Shown here: positions 35,601-46,902 of the stretch, in pieces
Layout: every line of letters starts with the position of its first letter
Position numbering within the stretch: the stretch's first letter is position 1
Origin: Brachionus koreanus
Taxonomy: Eukaryota; Rotifera; Eurotatoria; Ploima; Brachionidae
Direction of reading: 5' to 3'
Assembly: GCA_016987375.1 (NCBI GenBank)
Contig: PJRA01000453.1
Coordinates: forward strand, 589,638-653,637
DNA: 64,000 nt
Position numbers and translations under genes: made by a program
Notes under the pieces: model-generated
Seen by the model: only the letters and a program-made list of their open reading frames with translations
Databases searched by the model: none
What the model was told of the DNA's origin: nothing

Positions 35601-38600
35601 ACGCTTCATTGGAATATTTGTGCGCCAAATCTCACCACCAAGTTTTACATTCATTTGAAGTACAATCTTTTGAGCAATTGAACGAAGCTTTTCGTCTGGC
35701 TTATTTATGGTTTTAAACTGAATACATTGAGACGGAACTGGACTCTCTATGCAGCAAAGTCTTTTAATTCGTTGATATCTAACCTCGCTGAGCATCGGCA
35801 ATATCACCACCACTATTTGAATATTTCTTTTTAAAACTTTTTTCAATTCATTGTAATAAGTGTCCGCTTTGTCGTTTGCCAGAGGCAGAACTATTGGCGA
35901 ATCTAAACGAACACCAAATCTGTTACCACAATCTGTAGCTATGCGAAAAAAATTAGCCACAACACTTTCTTTATTCTGCGGATAAACACATATCCAATCG
36001 TTTATTTTAACAGCTGACAAACACGCTTCGTTACATGCTGCTCTGGTCCAATCGCATCTACCATCTGTTTCTATAGATCTATTTTTGAATATTATATTCT
36101 CAGGAGGTAAAACTCTCGAGTCAATCTTAATTTAATAAATTTTTGTTAAAAAAAAAAAAAATTTTTTTTTAGTTTATTTCTCAAATAAGTTAAATTTACC
36201 AAATTAAGTGAAGAGTCGAGTTCAAGGCCCCAATTTAATAGATGTTGATATGCCACATCGTTTCTCTTTATTTCTTCAACTAAGTTTTCTAGTTGTTCAT
36301 AACGTTTATCAGGTGATAATCGAGTAAACGCAGCCATATCCTTAAAAAAACAAAAGAAACCTTCAATATTATTAGAAATTTAAATTTTCCTTTCAATAAT
36401 ACAAATGCAAATTACATACAATTTGAATAGATTTAACATTTTTAAAGATTAAAAAAATTAACAATCAATATAAATTTTTGAAAAAAAATAAATAAAAAAT
36501 TAGCCACAAATGACGGTTTTTAATTTGCAAATTCAATTAATTTTTATTAATTAAAGATTTTGTTAAATTTAATACAATAGAACAGAATTTTAAAAATGCT
36601 AAAAATTTTTATAACTTTTCTTTAAAAAGTCAAAAGTAAGTTCTGAAAATGAAACATGATGCAACATTCCAAGTTGCACTATTATCAATAATTTGGTAAA
36701 GCTCTGTAAATTTAGCATCACTTAAATTTAGACAAATTTGGCTAAAGTACATTTTGCAGAGACTTTGCACATCATTAGCAGACTTTGACTTGTAGTGTAA
36801 CTAAGTATGTTGCAGTTACAGAAGTAATTTAAAGCCTTCAGAAAAAAAGTTATAAGCTTTTTAAGCATTAAATTTGTCTCATTTTTTTTGTACCAAATTT
36901 TACAATACCTTAATTGAATAAATCCTAAAAAAAACTTATATTTTTCTAATTATGAGACAAAAACGAATCTGTTGCTGAGAAATGCAAAAATATAAAAATT
37001 TTGCATGTCTTTATTCAAAATACATGGCATTTAAATTTGAAATAGAAGATATTGTTTTTATGTCTTAAGTTTTGGAAAATTTTGTTGCTAAATGCCTCAC
37101 AAATACAAATAGAGGAAACTTGCTAGTATTGAGTCAAAAATTTTTCTTTATTTGAGTTGCTTTTCTCAAAAAAATGTGACTCTTTTAAAATCAAACAAAC
37201 CAGTCGTTTGCCATGTAAAGTGTAATTTTCTTGTTTCCAATAGAAGAAAAAATGGATAAATTTCTTTTACTTGAGTTACTTTTTTAGACTAAAATATTTT
37301 CGGATAAAAGAAACACTGATGACTGAACTTTCTTTTATTTGATGAAATACGGTAAGTTTTTGAAACGGTGCGAAGCAAAGACTGTCGGAGTGTTAAATCA
37401 GATAAGGCTAAACTTCTTTAAAAATTTGTTTAAACAAGTTCATAATGTTCACAATGCAAATTGAAAAATATTTCAAAAGAATTAGCAAAATATAGTCAAG
37501 TTTTTTTTATTACTTGTTAAAGTCTCTTTAAAAATTATATTCGAAAAAAGACTTTATTTTTTCATATTTATTTTTTAAGAAAAATTAATTTTATTAATCT
37601 TTTTTTAAAAAAAAAAAGAGTTTTAGCCTTTTAATTGTTTTATTTTAAGCCAAAACTTAAACTTATTCATCTGATAATAATTTTAAAAATTTGACCATTT
37701 TTTTTAATTTTATTTTTGCTTTTTATCTAATTAATTAGTAATTTATTTATAAATAATTTTTTTTTTAAATTAAAAATAAAATAAATACCTTTTGAAGGTT
37801 AAAATCACTTCTCATGGCATCACTAAGACCAGTAACATAACACAATTCAGGTACCAAACAAACAACTTCGACTTTGGTGCCCTGTTTTTTGTCTTTAGAC
37901 TTGGGCCTATGAAACAACAAAGGCTGATTTTTGTCTCTTATCTCAATGTCATAATGTTTTCTTGAAAAGAACAAAATAAATCAAATAAAAATCTTCTATA
38001 AACAAAAAAATGAAATTTACTTATAATAATCAACATAGCTTATACTTTGACCAGTATGATATTTAAATTCTGTTCTAGGACTATCCTCCCACAAGATGTC
38101 ATCAATTTTATAAGTCCTATTGTTATACTTGGTTAAAACAACAGTTCCACACAATGCATTGAATACTTCTTGTTTGAATTGTTCAATATTCTCACTGTAT
38201 TTTGATCGCAGATCTTGCATTATTTGCCAGCAAGTTTGAGTTCTAAGTACTTTGTGGGCTACATCGATGACCAAATAGAGACCATCTTCGTAGTCGTGAA
38301 CAGCTGTAGTGTAACCTGGCCACACTTGAAGACCTTGTTTTGCCACATCGACTTGTCTAGATGGACTGAAATAATGCTGACCAATTCGAGTCATTTTAAG
38401 CTCTTTCATAATATTTTTAAAAATGATATTAAAAATAACTGGCGGCACGTTTTCTGGCGGAAGTATCTTGGTCAACTGTATTCTGACTTTATATTTAATT
38501 CCGTTTCTTTCAACCCAGTCTTCTATTATTCGTTCGGGCAATAAAATAGGCAAGAACAAAGTAAAACCATCAAATAGACGCACTCGGCCGATTATATTAT

Positions 38601-39501
38601 CTAATTGATATAAAATTTTAATACGATTAAATTGAGAATCACATGGTGGATCATAGTGTACCACATATTGATAAATTCCTTTATTTTTACACTTTAGACG
38701 AATGTAATTTGTGGAAAATTTTTCTGATTTGCCAGCGGTTCCAATTTTTCTCACCGGCGATGTTCGATGTATTTCCTCAACTTTTAATTCCTCAGCTGCT
38801 TTGCTACTTACAGTCGCTATTGAAAGATATCGAGTACCAACTGATCCCGAATTTCGGTCCATACTTCCCGAATCGCTTTTTTTCTCAACAGGTTTTACTA
38901 AGATTTCGTCAAAAACCTCAACATTGCTCAATTTAGAAGTTATTTTGGTGACTTCTTGATGAATTTCAGAACTTTTGGACGGTCTCGTTGGGACAGGTAA
39001 TTGAACAGGTGGTTTTATAGTAGCTTGATCGCCGGGTTTAGCTACCGGCTTTATCAATTTGGTAGCCATTAAACCACGCCCCATTCCAGATATTAAGACT
39101 GGTTTGACTTCTTTGGGAGTTTCTTTGGGAAGCTCAGCTTGTGGAGCAGATGCTTTTGGTTTCCCAACAGCTGAAGCACTTTCAAATTGTAGCATTTCTT
39201 TGACAGGTTCTGATTTTTCGGCTGCTTGAGCTGATGATTGAGGCTTGCTTAATAATGAGCCTAAACCCCTGCCCATTGCAATCGGCTTGAAAAAATTTTA
39301 GATATTTTTCATTTTAGAATTTTTATCAAATACCCTTCTGGTCAATTGGGGAGACTGCTGCTTTGGTGGATGTGATTGCGCTTCCGAAGTTAGTTTTGAG
39401 CGCTGCATCGATGGTGAGCTTGGTACTGGTGGAGCAGCTTCGGATTTTTCCTCTTTTTTCTCCTTTAGAGACTGCAGTAGTCCTCTGCCTCTTCCCAACA
39501 T
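32629..39501 (-). CDS. PIWI: PIWI-clade Argonaute, complete, seven exons
   Basis: Exons on the minus strand: 39334-39501, 38021-39285, 37789-37960, 36200-36340, 35229-36125, 34927-35175 and 32629-32715. All join in phase and give 992 residues. The N-terminus has GRGRG at residues 3-7 and GRG near residues 61-63 and 125-127, candidate dimethyl-arginine sites. About 180 low-complexity residues precede the N and PAZ domains (PAZ about 385-505). In the PIWI domain the slicer residues are Asp764 (GIDVYHK), Glu802 (GQELADT), Asp834 (FRDGVSDG) and His967 (YAHKLAF), with family-typical spacing. The protein ends NRLFYL, as PIWI proteins do. It should bind piRNAs and cleave transposon RNA. Introns 3 (37788-36341) and 6 (34926-32716) are long and hold MITEs. 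The extended N-terminus makes it longer than typical vertebrate PIWIs. Confidence 0.96.
33103..33385. mobile_element. MITE-like element, copy 3 (PIWI intron)
   Basis: Starts tgtgaattttggtaca and ends near the approximate inverse (ttgtgccaaaatttagcattg). The start resembles 41976 and following, and the internal block matches copy 2. Non-coding. Confidence 0.65.
33925..34170. repeat. AAGTC/GACTT-rich repeat fragment (PIWI intron)
   Basis: Many AAGTC or GACTT words on both strands (for example gcagacttg, aaaacaagtcc, gatgacttgcagatgacttg, ggaagtcatgacttt), ending gacaactctg. It looks like a decayed inverted-repeat transposon end. No partner copy is identified in the window. Confidence 0.4.
36560..36907 (-). 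mobile_element. MITE-like element, copy 4 (PIWI intron, inverted)
   Basis: Reverse-complement counterpart of 5603-5945 along its full length. It begins near ttaaatttaatacaatag and ends gtaccaaattttacaatacc, so both ends resemble the family terminal motif. Non-coding, in PIWI intron 3. Confidence 0.75.
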
Positions 39502-39980
39502 TCTTAAATTTTTTAGATTTAAGGGAATTACGTTATTTGAAGAAAGAAATGTGCGTTTTGTTCAAATAAATAGAAAGATTGAATTCAAATGATCATTTTG
39601 ATTGAATGAAAATTTTTAGTGAATCAGTTTTGCTATCAGCTTTGTATGAACAAGTCAAAAATTTTAGCTCAAATTTAAAAGCATGCACTGACATAATTTA
39701 AAACTTATATCTGAAGATTAATTTAGAAAAAAAATCAAAATTTTTTTCAAAAAAAAATTATGAATTTATCAGCATTTTGTATCAGTTAAATTTTATTTTT
39801 AAATTTATAAAATTTATTTAAAATTGAAAAAAAGAATTTTATTATAAAGACTATCATTTAAGTTTAATTTTTTGTAGTTGAAATAATTGATATAACGGAT
39901 AAATAATAATCTCAATTAATGTAGTCACAAATTTGGAAAATATTAAAATATAAAATATATTACTATGACCCTATGTTTAA

Positions 39981-40196
39981 TTAAGACGATTTCTTTTTAC
40001 TGAAGTTGTATGTATTGTATCTGTTTTTGAATTGATTGACTGTTGAAACTTCTATTACTTCAAGAGGTGAACCATTCCATTCATTCACGATTCTATTTGT
40101 AAAGAAGCTAATCCTTTGCAAGCAGTGGGTAGAAGATTGACCAGAGATTCTTCTCAAGTGCCTTCTGATTCGCTGAGCAGGTCCAGCTTGGGACAA
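39981..40196 (-). pseudogene. Non-LTR retrotransposon 3' fragment
   Basis: Minus-strand frame reads ISFFTNRIVNEWNGSPLEV followed by VNQFKNRYNTY, the C-terminal end typical of LINE ORF2 proteins. Only about 70 residues remain. It is a severely 5'-truncated, inactive copy lying between the PIWI 5' end and an oppositely oriented RT remnant. Confidence 0.75.
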
Positions 40197-40509
40197 TGAT
40201 TTACATGGCAGATATGAATAAGAATATTGTTACTATTTGTTATATTTTACTGATATAAATAAATCATATTGAATCGGTTAAGTGTTAAATGGTTTTGGTC
40301 TTTTTTTAACTGAATTAATTGTTTTTATAAAGCAATTTTGAAATTCAAAAAAAGAGTTGAAATCATAACTTTTTATATAATTTTTTTTATCAGTTTTGGC
40401 TAGATAGCAAATTTGTTTTTTAACAGCATAAACATGTTTTTTATTGGTACTACATAATTTAAAAACTGCTATCCAAAAAATCAATACGTTTAACAGAAAC
40501 AAAAAAATA

Positions 40510-41880
40510 TCAAATAGAAAAACGGTTCACGTCTAAATGTTTATAACTATCGACCAATATCGTTGACTTGTATAACATGCACAATATTAGAATTTAATCA
40601 GAAAGCATATCGTAAATCAGTTACTTAGTAATAAAATATTAGTACAAAATCAGCATGGCTTTGTAAAAAATAAATCTTGCACTTAAATAAACAATGGTTT
40701 TTTTAACATATAAGACATCAATTAAACAGCCAGTGAACATTACATTCTTGGATTTTGCCAAAGCATTTGATACTGTGCCACACAAGAGATTACTTTTCAA
40801 GCTAGAATCATATGGTATTACTGGTTTGACATTAATGTTTATTAAGTCGTTCTTAATAAATAGAAAACAAAGAGTTGTATTGGAAAACTATGTTTCAGAT
40901 TGGGCAGATGTAACAAGTGGTGTACCACAGGGTTCTGTTTTAGGACCGACTTTATTTAATATATTTACCAATGATTTAAGTAAGGACTTGTCAAGTAAAT
41001 GCGAAAAATATGCCGATGATACAAAAATTTATGATGTAGTAACAAACAAATTAGAAGCAAAATCATTACAAGAAGATTTAAATAAAATAACAGAATGGTC
41101 AAATAAATGGTTAATTAAATTAAATTTTAAAAAATGTAAAGTAATGCATATTGGTAAGAACAATAACGAATTCAAATATTATTTAAATGATAATGACAAA
41201 CAAATTGAAGTGGCTAAAACAAACTTAGAAAAAGATTTAGAAATCTTTATTAAAAATAATCTGAAATTTGATGATCAGTGTGTAGCAGCTGCTAATAAAA
41301 GCAACAGAATGCTTGGTATATTGAATAAAACTTTAAAAACACGTGAAACTGTTATATGGATAGACTATGTACTTGTTATATCAGACCAAACCTTGAATTT
41401 GCTATACCTGTATAGTCACCATATTTATTAATAGATATAAAAATATTAGAAGACATTCAACATAGATTAACTAAAATACCTAAATTAACTCGATATTTAA
41501 ATTATGAAGAAAGGTGTATGAATATGGGTTTAACTAGCCTAAAATTGAGACGCATTAGAGGTGATTTAATCCAGAAATATAAAGAACTACATAAAATGGA
41601 CTGTATAAAATGGTACAGAGGAAGCCTTTGGCGAATATAATAGAAATGATAGACAATATAATTACATCAAAGAATTAGTAAAATCAAATCAACAACGATC
41701 CAATTTTTCAATAACAGACTAGTCAATATATGGAACAAATTACCATGTGAATTAAAAAACGCAGAATCACTATATTTATTCAAAAACGCTATTGATAAAA
41801 ATAATGTTTTAACTGCCTTAGCTAATATTAATTAGCAACGTGTTTTCAATGACACTACAGTTCATCTATCTATCTATTTA
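40510..41880 (+). pseudogene. Non-LTR retrotransposon RT remnant, frameshifted
   Basis: From about 40520 one frame reads NVYNYRPISLTCIT, then NQHGFVKNKSCT, and breaks at 40684. The main open stretch, 40694-41431, holds FLDFAKAFDTVPH, SGVPQGSVLGP and YADDTKI, the core RT motifs including both catalytic Asp regions. After about 41370 the frame shifts, and later pieces (IPKLTRYLNYEERCMNMGL, NNRLVNIWNKLPCELKN) are the C-terminal end, stopping near 41836. A tctatctatcta tail lies near 41866. The endonuclease domain is absent. It looks like a CR1/Jockey-type LINE, dead but still retaining its RT core. Confidence 0.85.
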
Positions 41881-41975
41881 TAGAAGTAGATTATTTATTA
41901 ATTAATTAAAAAGAAAATAAATTTCAATCAGATAAAAACTGTATAAACTTACATAAAGAATGGCAATAGAATGAT

Positions 41976-42304
41976 CATTGTGAATTTTGGAACAAAAAAC
42001 AAAAATAAAAATTTAAAATTAGATTAACTTTTTTTACCAAGAGTTTAAAAACCTTTCTGCAAAATGTATCATCTGATACAAGGATTGCATCGCCCAAATT
42101 TAGTCTGTGTAAAAACTCTGCTCTGGTGCAAAAAGTATATGAATTAAAAAATTATTAAAATTAAATTGCACAGCTTAATAAATTTGAGTGATACATACCT
42201 TGTATCAGCTGATACATTTTGCAGAGCGGTTTTTAAACTCTTAGTAAAAAAAGTTAATCTAATTTTAAATTTTTATGTTTGTTTTTTGTTCCAAAATTCA
42301 CAAT
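41976..42304. mobile_element. MITE, copy 5, long inverted arms
   Basis: Arms of about 110 bp (41976-42085 and 42198-42304) are near-perfect inverted copies: gtgaattttggaacaaaaaac at one end, its complement at the other, and ctgcaaaatgtatcatctga inside. It is the best-preserved member of the family and lies just downstream of NUS1-A. Non-coding. Confidence 0.85.
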
Positions 42305-42559
42305 GCCTCTAAGCTTCACATCATACTTTCAAATCTATCTAATTAAAATTAAAAATTTTTTAAATTCTTTTTATGATTATTTTTTACATGATTTTTTTAA
42401 ATAAATATAGATAATTGCTATAATAAGCAAAAATACTTGTTTAGTTTTACATCAATTTGAAGAAGAGCTTTAACAAAAATCAAATCATCAATTGTCCAAA
42501 AGACACACAATTAAAGTAAAAAAAAATGATTGATTTTGAATTTTATTATTAAAAAAAAT

Positions 42560-43939
42560 TTATTTTCCAAATCTTTTTTCAATTTTGTTATATCTTATAA
42601 TAGCATCACGTATTGTTAAACGATTTACTAGTTTATAAGATGGAATTTTACTTTGAAAAAAAAACAAAAATTAATTGCTTTTAATTTTAATTTAATTTTT
42701 AAAAAAATATTTACATTATTTCTGATAATCTAATGTGCCATGGAGAAAAATTACATAGATGATCATAAATACCAATCAATATCACCATATTTGGTTCACT
42801 CATATCAGACAACTCTATAAAAAAATTAAATTTCTATTTCGATTTCGATTAATTTTTTTTGTTTGAATTAATAAAATGTATCTACTGTTGAAATAAAATT
42901 GAAAAAGTGCGATGATTTAGATATTTTTTCAGCTTCAGATAAATAATTTTAATCTAATATTGCAAGCTTATTCATACTTGAAATTGACTTTAATTTTAGA
43001 GCTTAATTTTTATCTGTAAAATTGAAAAAAAATTAAAATTCCTTTAAAAACTCCAAACAAGCTGAGCCAATTTCGAAATTATGATTTTCTAAAATAAAAA
43101 TTTTTTTTTTTTTCAAATCAGTATAAGAATTATGTAATTTATGCCAAAAAAATCATTGTTTATGACGTTGGTCATCAAAATTAGATGTTAGAAAATTGAT
43201 CCTTTTAAAAGTGGATACTTTCTGAATTAGTTTTTTTTTTTTTTTAAATTAAACTTGTTGTAGCAAAATTCTTGCAATTCACTTTGTAATTCAAACACAA
43301 AAATTAAATCATTTTGAATTTAAATTTACCTATGACTTTTTGATCGACTAAATTTTGATCAATATTATCTAAATTAATTTTATTCATAAGTAGATTATCA
43401 GCTATATTTTTGCACGTGTCAACCATAATACATTGACTGCCAGTTTGATTCGATAAAAATTTTATTTTCAGCTTCGAAAAGACTTCATTAAGTCCTAAAA
43501 AATCATCTATTCTGTCTTTTTCTATTTCGAACGGGTTAAATTGGTAAAAAGTTATTTCTTCAACTCCATACGCTCCCAAGCTTTTAATAATAGTTTTTAT
43601 CAACTCAAATTTTTTGTTAGATTTTTTTATATTTTCATTAATTATGACACATACGTGCTTGGGTATTTGAGCATTGACTGATTTTAGCTGCTGCGAACAG
43701 TCCTCTAATCGTTCAATGTTTGTCTTGGAGCAGCAGCATGACTTTAATGATTGCCATCTGAAATGGCATAAAAAAGACAAAAACTGGAAGAATATTTTAA
43801 ATTTAAAACAACAATTTAAATGGCATAAAATACATGAAAGAATTGATGAGAAACAACAGCTCGGATTCGAAGGTTCATTGATATATGGATTTTCGGGATC
43901 CATTTCAATGGAACATGATTGTAGAGGCTGTTGATTCAT
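42560..43939 (-). CDS. NUS1: NUS1 / Nogo-B receptor paralogue A
   Basis: Exons 43330-43939, 42715-42814 and 42560-42650 join in phase to 266 residues. NUS1 is the non-catalytic partner of the cis-prenyltransferase DHDDS at the ER membrane and is needed for dolichol synthesis. Family marks seen: IPKHVCVIINEN, a YGVEEITFYQF strand, FSPWHIRLSEI and the C-terminal KRFGK, whose Arg-x-Gly matches the RxG motif that contributes to activity in the complex. Residues 28-70 are hydrophobic and contain ten Cys, in the place where NUS1 has its membrane segment. It sits in tandem with a second copy (45421-46456) and has the same intron positions and phases. Confidence 0.9.
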
Positions 43940-44526
43940 AACGAGTTTTACTAATTTCTAATATACTATTTAAAAAAATATCATGCCATTTGGTTTTTAT
44001 CTATTTAAAAAAAAATTTTAATGTTAAATGTTAGAAAAATTTGTCTAAAATATTTTGATTGAGAGCAGGAAACATACGATGCATTTAAACCAATATCTTG
44101 GCTTTTGTCGAATTCCTGGTAACCATTTTCTTCACAAATTTATTACTAAGCAACTATACAAAACATTTTAGAAAGTAAAGAACTTTTTTCTTCAAAAAGC
44201 ATTATATAATCTAGAATCTAAAACAAACTCTTTAAAATTTTCATTATTAAATTGAACTTTTTGAACAAGAAAATTTTCGAAAATTTACAACACATTGCTA
44301 TCTTTCATTTCGATTAAATAAAAACAGATCTTAGTCAATTTCATTTTTTCTAATGAGTACAATTTTTATTCTATCTTAATCAGAATAATTAATGGATAAC
44401 CTTTAAGGTTATACTTGTTGTTTATGGTTTTTTGTAAAATGATGATTTATATCTTGAAATAGGTAAAACATAATTTAAAATAAAAAATTTAAATTTATTC
44501 AATTTTTTTTATTATTGTAATGTTTA

Positions 44527-45202
44527 TTAAAAAAAATCATTTCTACTATTGACGTCAAGACTCGTGAGATAATTTGTTACCTTAAATTAAATATGAAAAA
44601 AAAATTAGATTTTAATAAAACGATGAAATCAATTTGACTATTCATATAAAATAGAATTACGTAAGAAGACTTCAGGTAAATTTGAAAAAAAAAAAAAACT
44701 TTTCTTTAAACTCACATTCAAAATTTTGAAATTAAATTTATAGGGGTTGGTTGTTGAAATTCCATTAGTCAAACTCAATGCTTGTATTAGTCTTTGAACA
44801 AGCCTGAAAGAAAAATTTTTTAACTTTAAAAAAAAAATTTTTTAATTTCTAATTATTTTCAACTTTTGTTCTATTTCCAAGATAAGAAGCAGCTTTGTTG
44901 GATCATAGTTCAAAATATTTGGTGTCATACCAATCATACCAATCTTAAAATTCAACTCCAATTACAAAAGATAATTATTTTTTCTAAAATATACTTCTCC
45001 AAACAAATTATTCAATGCTTGTGAGATGATTATTTGAATTTCAATTTGGCTCAATTCTAAATTTTCTTTTTCACTTTCTCTAGAAATATTTTTAAAATAA
45101 TTTTTTTGATTTTCTTCGTCAAAAAGTTTTAAATCTTATCAACATTTTTACTAGCAAAAAAGCATTTATGTTCAACTCTGTACTTTCAAATCTAAAACTC
45201 AT
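44527..45202 (-). CDS. RPP14: RPP14-like RNase P/MRP protein subunit
   Basis: Five small exons: 45184-45202, 44995-45134, 44864-44943, 44716-44803 and 44527-44580. They join in phase to 126 residues, close to the usual RPP14 length. Introns are 49, 51, 60 and 135 nt with GT...AG ends. The sequence starts MSFRFEN and contains QIIISQALNNLFGEIGM, PNILNYDPTKLLLIL, LVQRLIQALSL and ILNVTNYLTSLDVNSRN, which match in order the LFGE, DIL-Y and terminal V-x-x-S-x-N-S-R pattern of RPP14, a POP5-fold subunit that helps RNase P process pre-tRNA 5' ends in the nucleus. POP5 itself is the alternative, but the C-terminus favours RPP14. It lies between the two NUS1 copies on the same strand. Confidence 0.78.
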
Positions 45203-45420
45203 TCTAAAAATTAATTAGATTAATTCATATTTATTCTCATAAATGAAAAAAAAAAGAATTTCAAATCTTTTATGAATAAGAATAAAAAATTTATAGGATT
45301 ATTTTTTATTTTATAAAAACAGGATCGAAAATTTTTTAACTATTAAATGCGACATAATCAATCAGTAGCACATTTTAATTAAAAACTAAATTCTAAGAAT
45401 AAGAACAAAACAGAATTTAT

Positions 45421-46456
45421 TTATTTGCCGAATCGTTTTTCAATCTTATTGAATCTGACTATAGCATCACGAATACTCAAAGCGTTGACCAGTTTGTGAG
45501 AAGGAATTTTTCTAAAAAAAAAATTTTTTCACTTTTTGAAAATTTAATAGAAAAAAAATAACATTATTTCAGTTAGTCTTAAATGCCATGAGCAAAAACC
45601 AGACAAATTGTCATCGCTGCCGATCAAAAGAATCATTTCAGGTTCGATAATGTCAGATATCTCTTTTAAAGCCATTTTATATTAATCTTAATTAAATAAA
45701 TGAATAAAAAAATTTATTTTTTTTACCTATGACTTGAGAATTTACTAAATCCTGACTAATATCTTCTAATAGTAGTTGTTTGTTAAGAATTTTTGAAGCT
45801 ATACTTTTGCATGCATTCACAACAGCACGATTTCCACCATTATCGTTTGACAAAAAATTCAAATTTAGACTTTTTTTTCCATTACAGTTATTATTTAGGT
45901 CTTTCAAAAAGTAAACATCATTTAAATATTGTTTGACTTTGGTATTAGTTGGACCAAATTGATAAAAAGTAATTGTCTCAACTCCATATATTGATAAAGA
46001 ATCAATGATAGTTGAATAAAGTCTAATTGTTGAGCAATTATTCAAATCTTCATTGGTAACTACACAAACATGTCTTGGAATTTGAAGATTCAGCAGTTTA
46101 ACTTGATTAAAATATAAATTATCATCTGCGTGAAACAACCAACAATCAATAGCCAAATATATAGTGTAGTATAAATATTTTAAATAATTTTTTAATATAA
46201 GATAAAATTTGATTAAATTTAAAACAGATTTTAGAATAAAAGAAAATATGGGCTTAGTGTTGTTTTGGTCTAGTTGTTCTTGCTTTGTTTCAGCTTCATA
46301 TAATTTAAGATACTGGTCATCATTATCATCATCATCTTCAACAATTTTTGTAGTTTTTTTCCGCGCTCGTAAACTTGTCTTGTCTGAATCGCTAAAATAG
46401 CATTCTGTTTGAATCTGGCTATCAAATTGACCATGTTGTACTAGCTGAATCGTCAT
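45421..46456 (-). CDS. NUS1: NUS1 / Nogo-B receptor paralogue B
   Basis: Exons 45727-46456, 45563-45662 and 45421-45511 join in phase to 306 residues. The second and third exons have exactly the same lengths (100 and 91 nt) as in copy A. Marks seen: IPRHVCVVTNEDL, YGVETITFYQFG, FCSWHLRLTEI and the C-terminal KRFGK with the RxG motif. The N-terminus is longer and more acidic than in copy A (EDDDDNDDQ), followed by a membrane segment (FILKSVLNLIKFYLILKNYL). Role as for copy A: accessory subunit of the ER dehydrodolichyl diphosphate synthase. The start is 486 bp from the divergent UBE2J1 start, so the two may share a promoter region. Confidence 0.88.
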
Positions 46457-46867
46457 CTTTTAAAACTTGGCTTTGTTATATTTGAAAAAAAAATTTATCC
46501 AACAATAAGATAAAAAAAAATTTAAAAAAATATTAATTTTGTGAATGGATTTATATAAAAATGTATGCAATTATATTTCAAACATAAATTAAGTTACGTT
46601 TACAAATTAGCATGCATGAATGATGGCTGTTTATTTGTGATTAATACAAAAATAAAAAGCTTAAGAGATATTTGACTATTTTTGTTTTTCAATTCTAAAT
46701 TTTTGCCAACTTAAACTTTTGGTTTTTTCTTTGGCAGAACCAAATTTTGAATTAGAAGACTTGATCTTGGTCGGTATATTATAATTTTAAATTATTTCAA
46801 ATTCATAATTTAAAATGATGTGGTTAAATGAGACTTGATATTTTATGTTCAAATAAAAACTTAAAAT

Positions 46868-46902
46868 TTCTAATAAATTATTTTATATATATATATATAT
46901 TT
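46868..46902. repeat. AT microsatellite followed by T-run
   Basis: About nine TA units and then a poly-T stretch in the divergent intergenic region, about 40-75 bp upstream of the UBE2J1 start. Confidence 0.8.
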
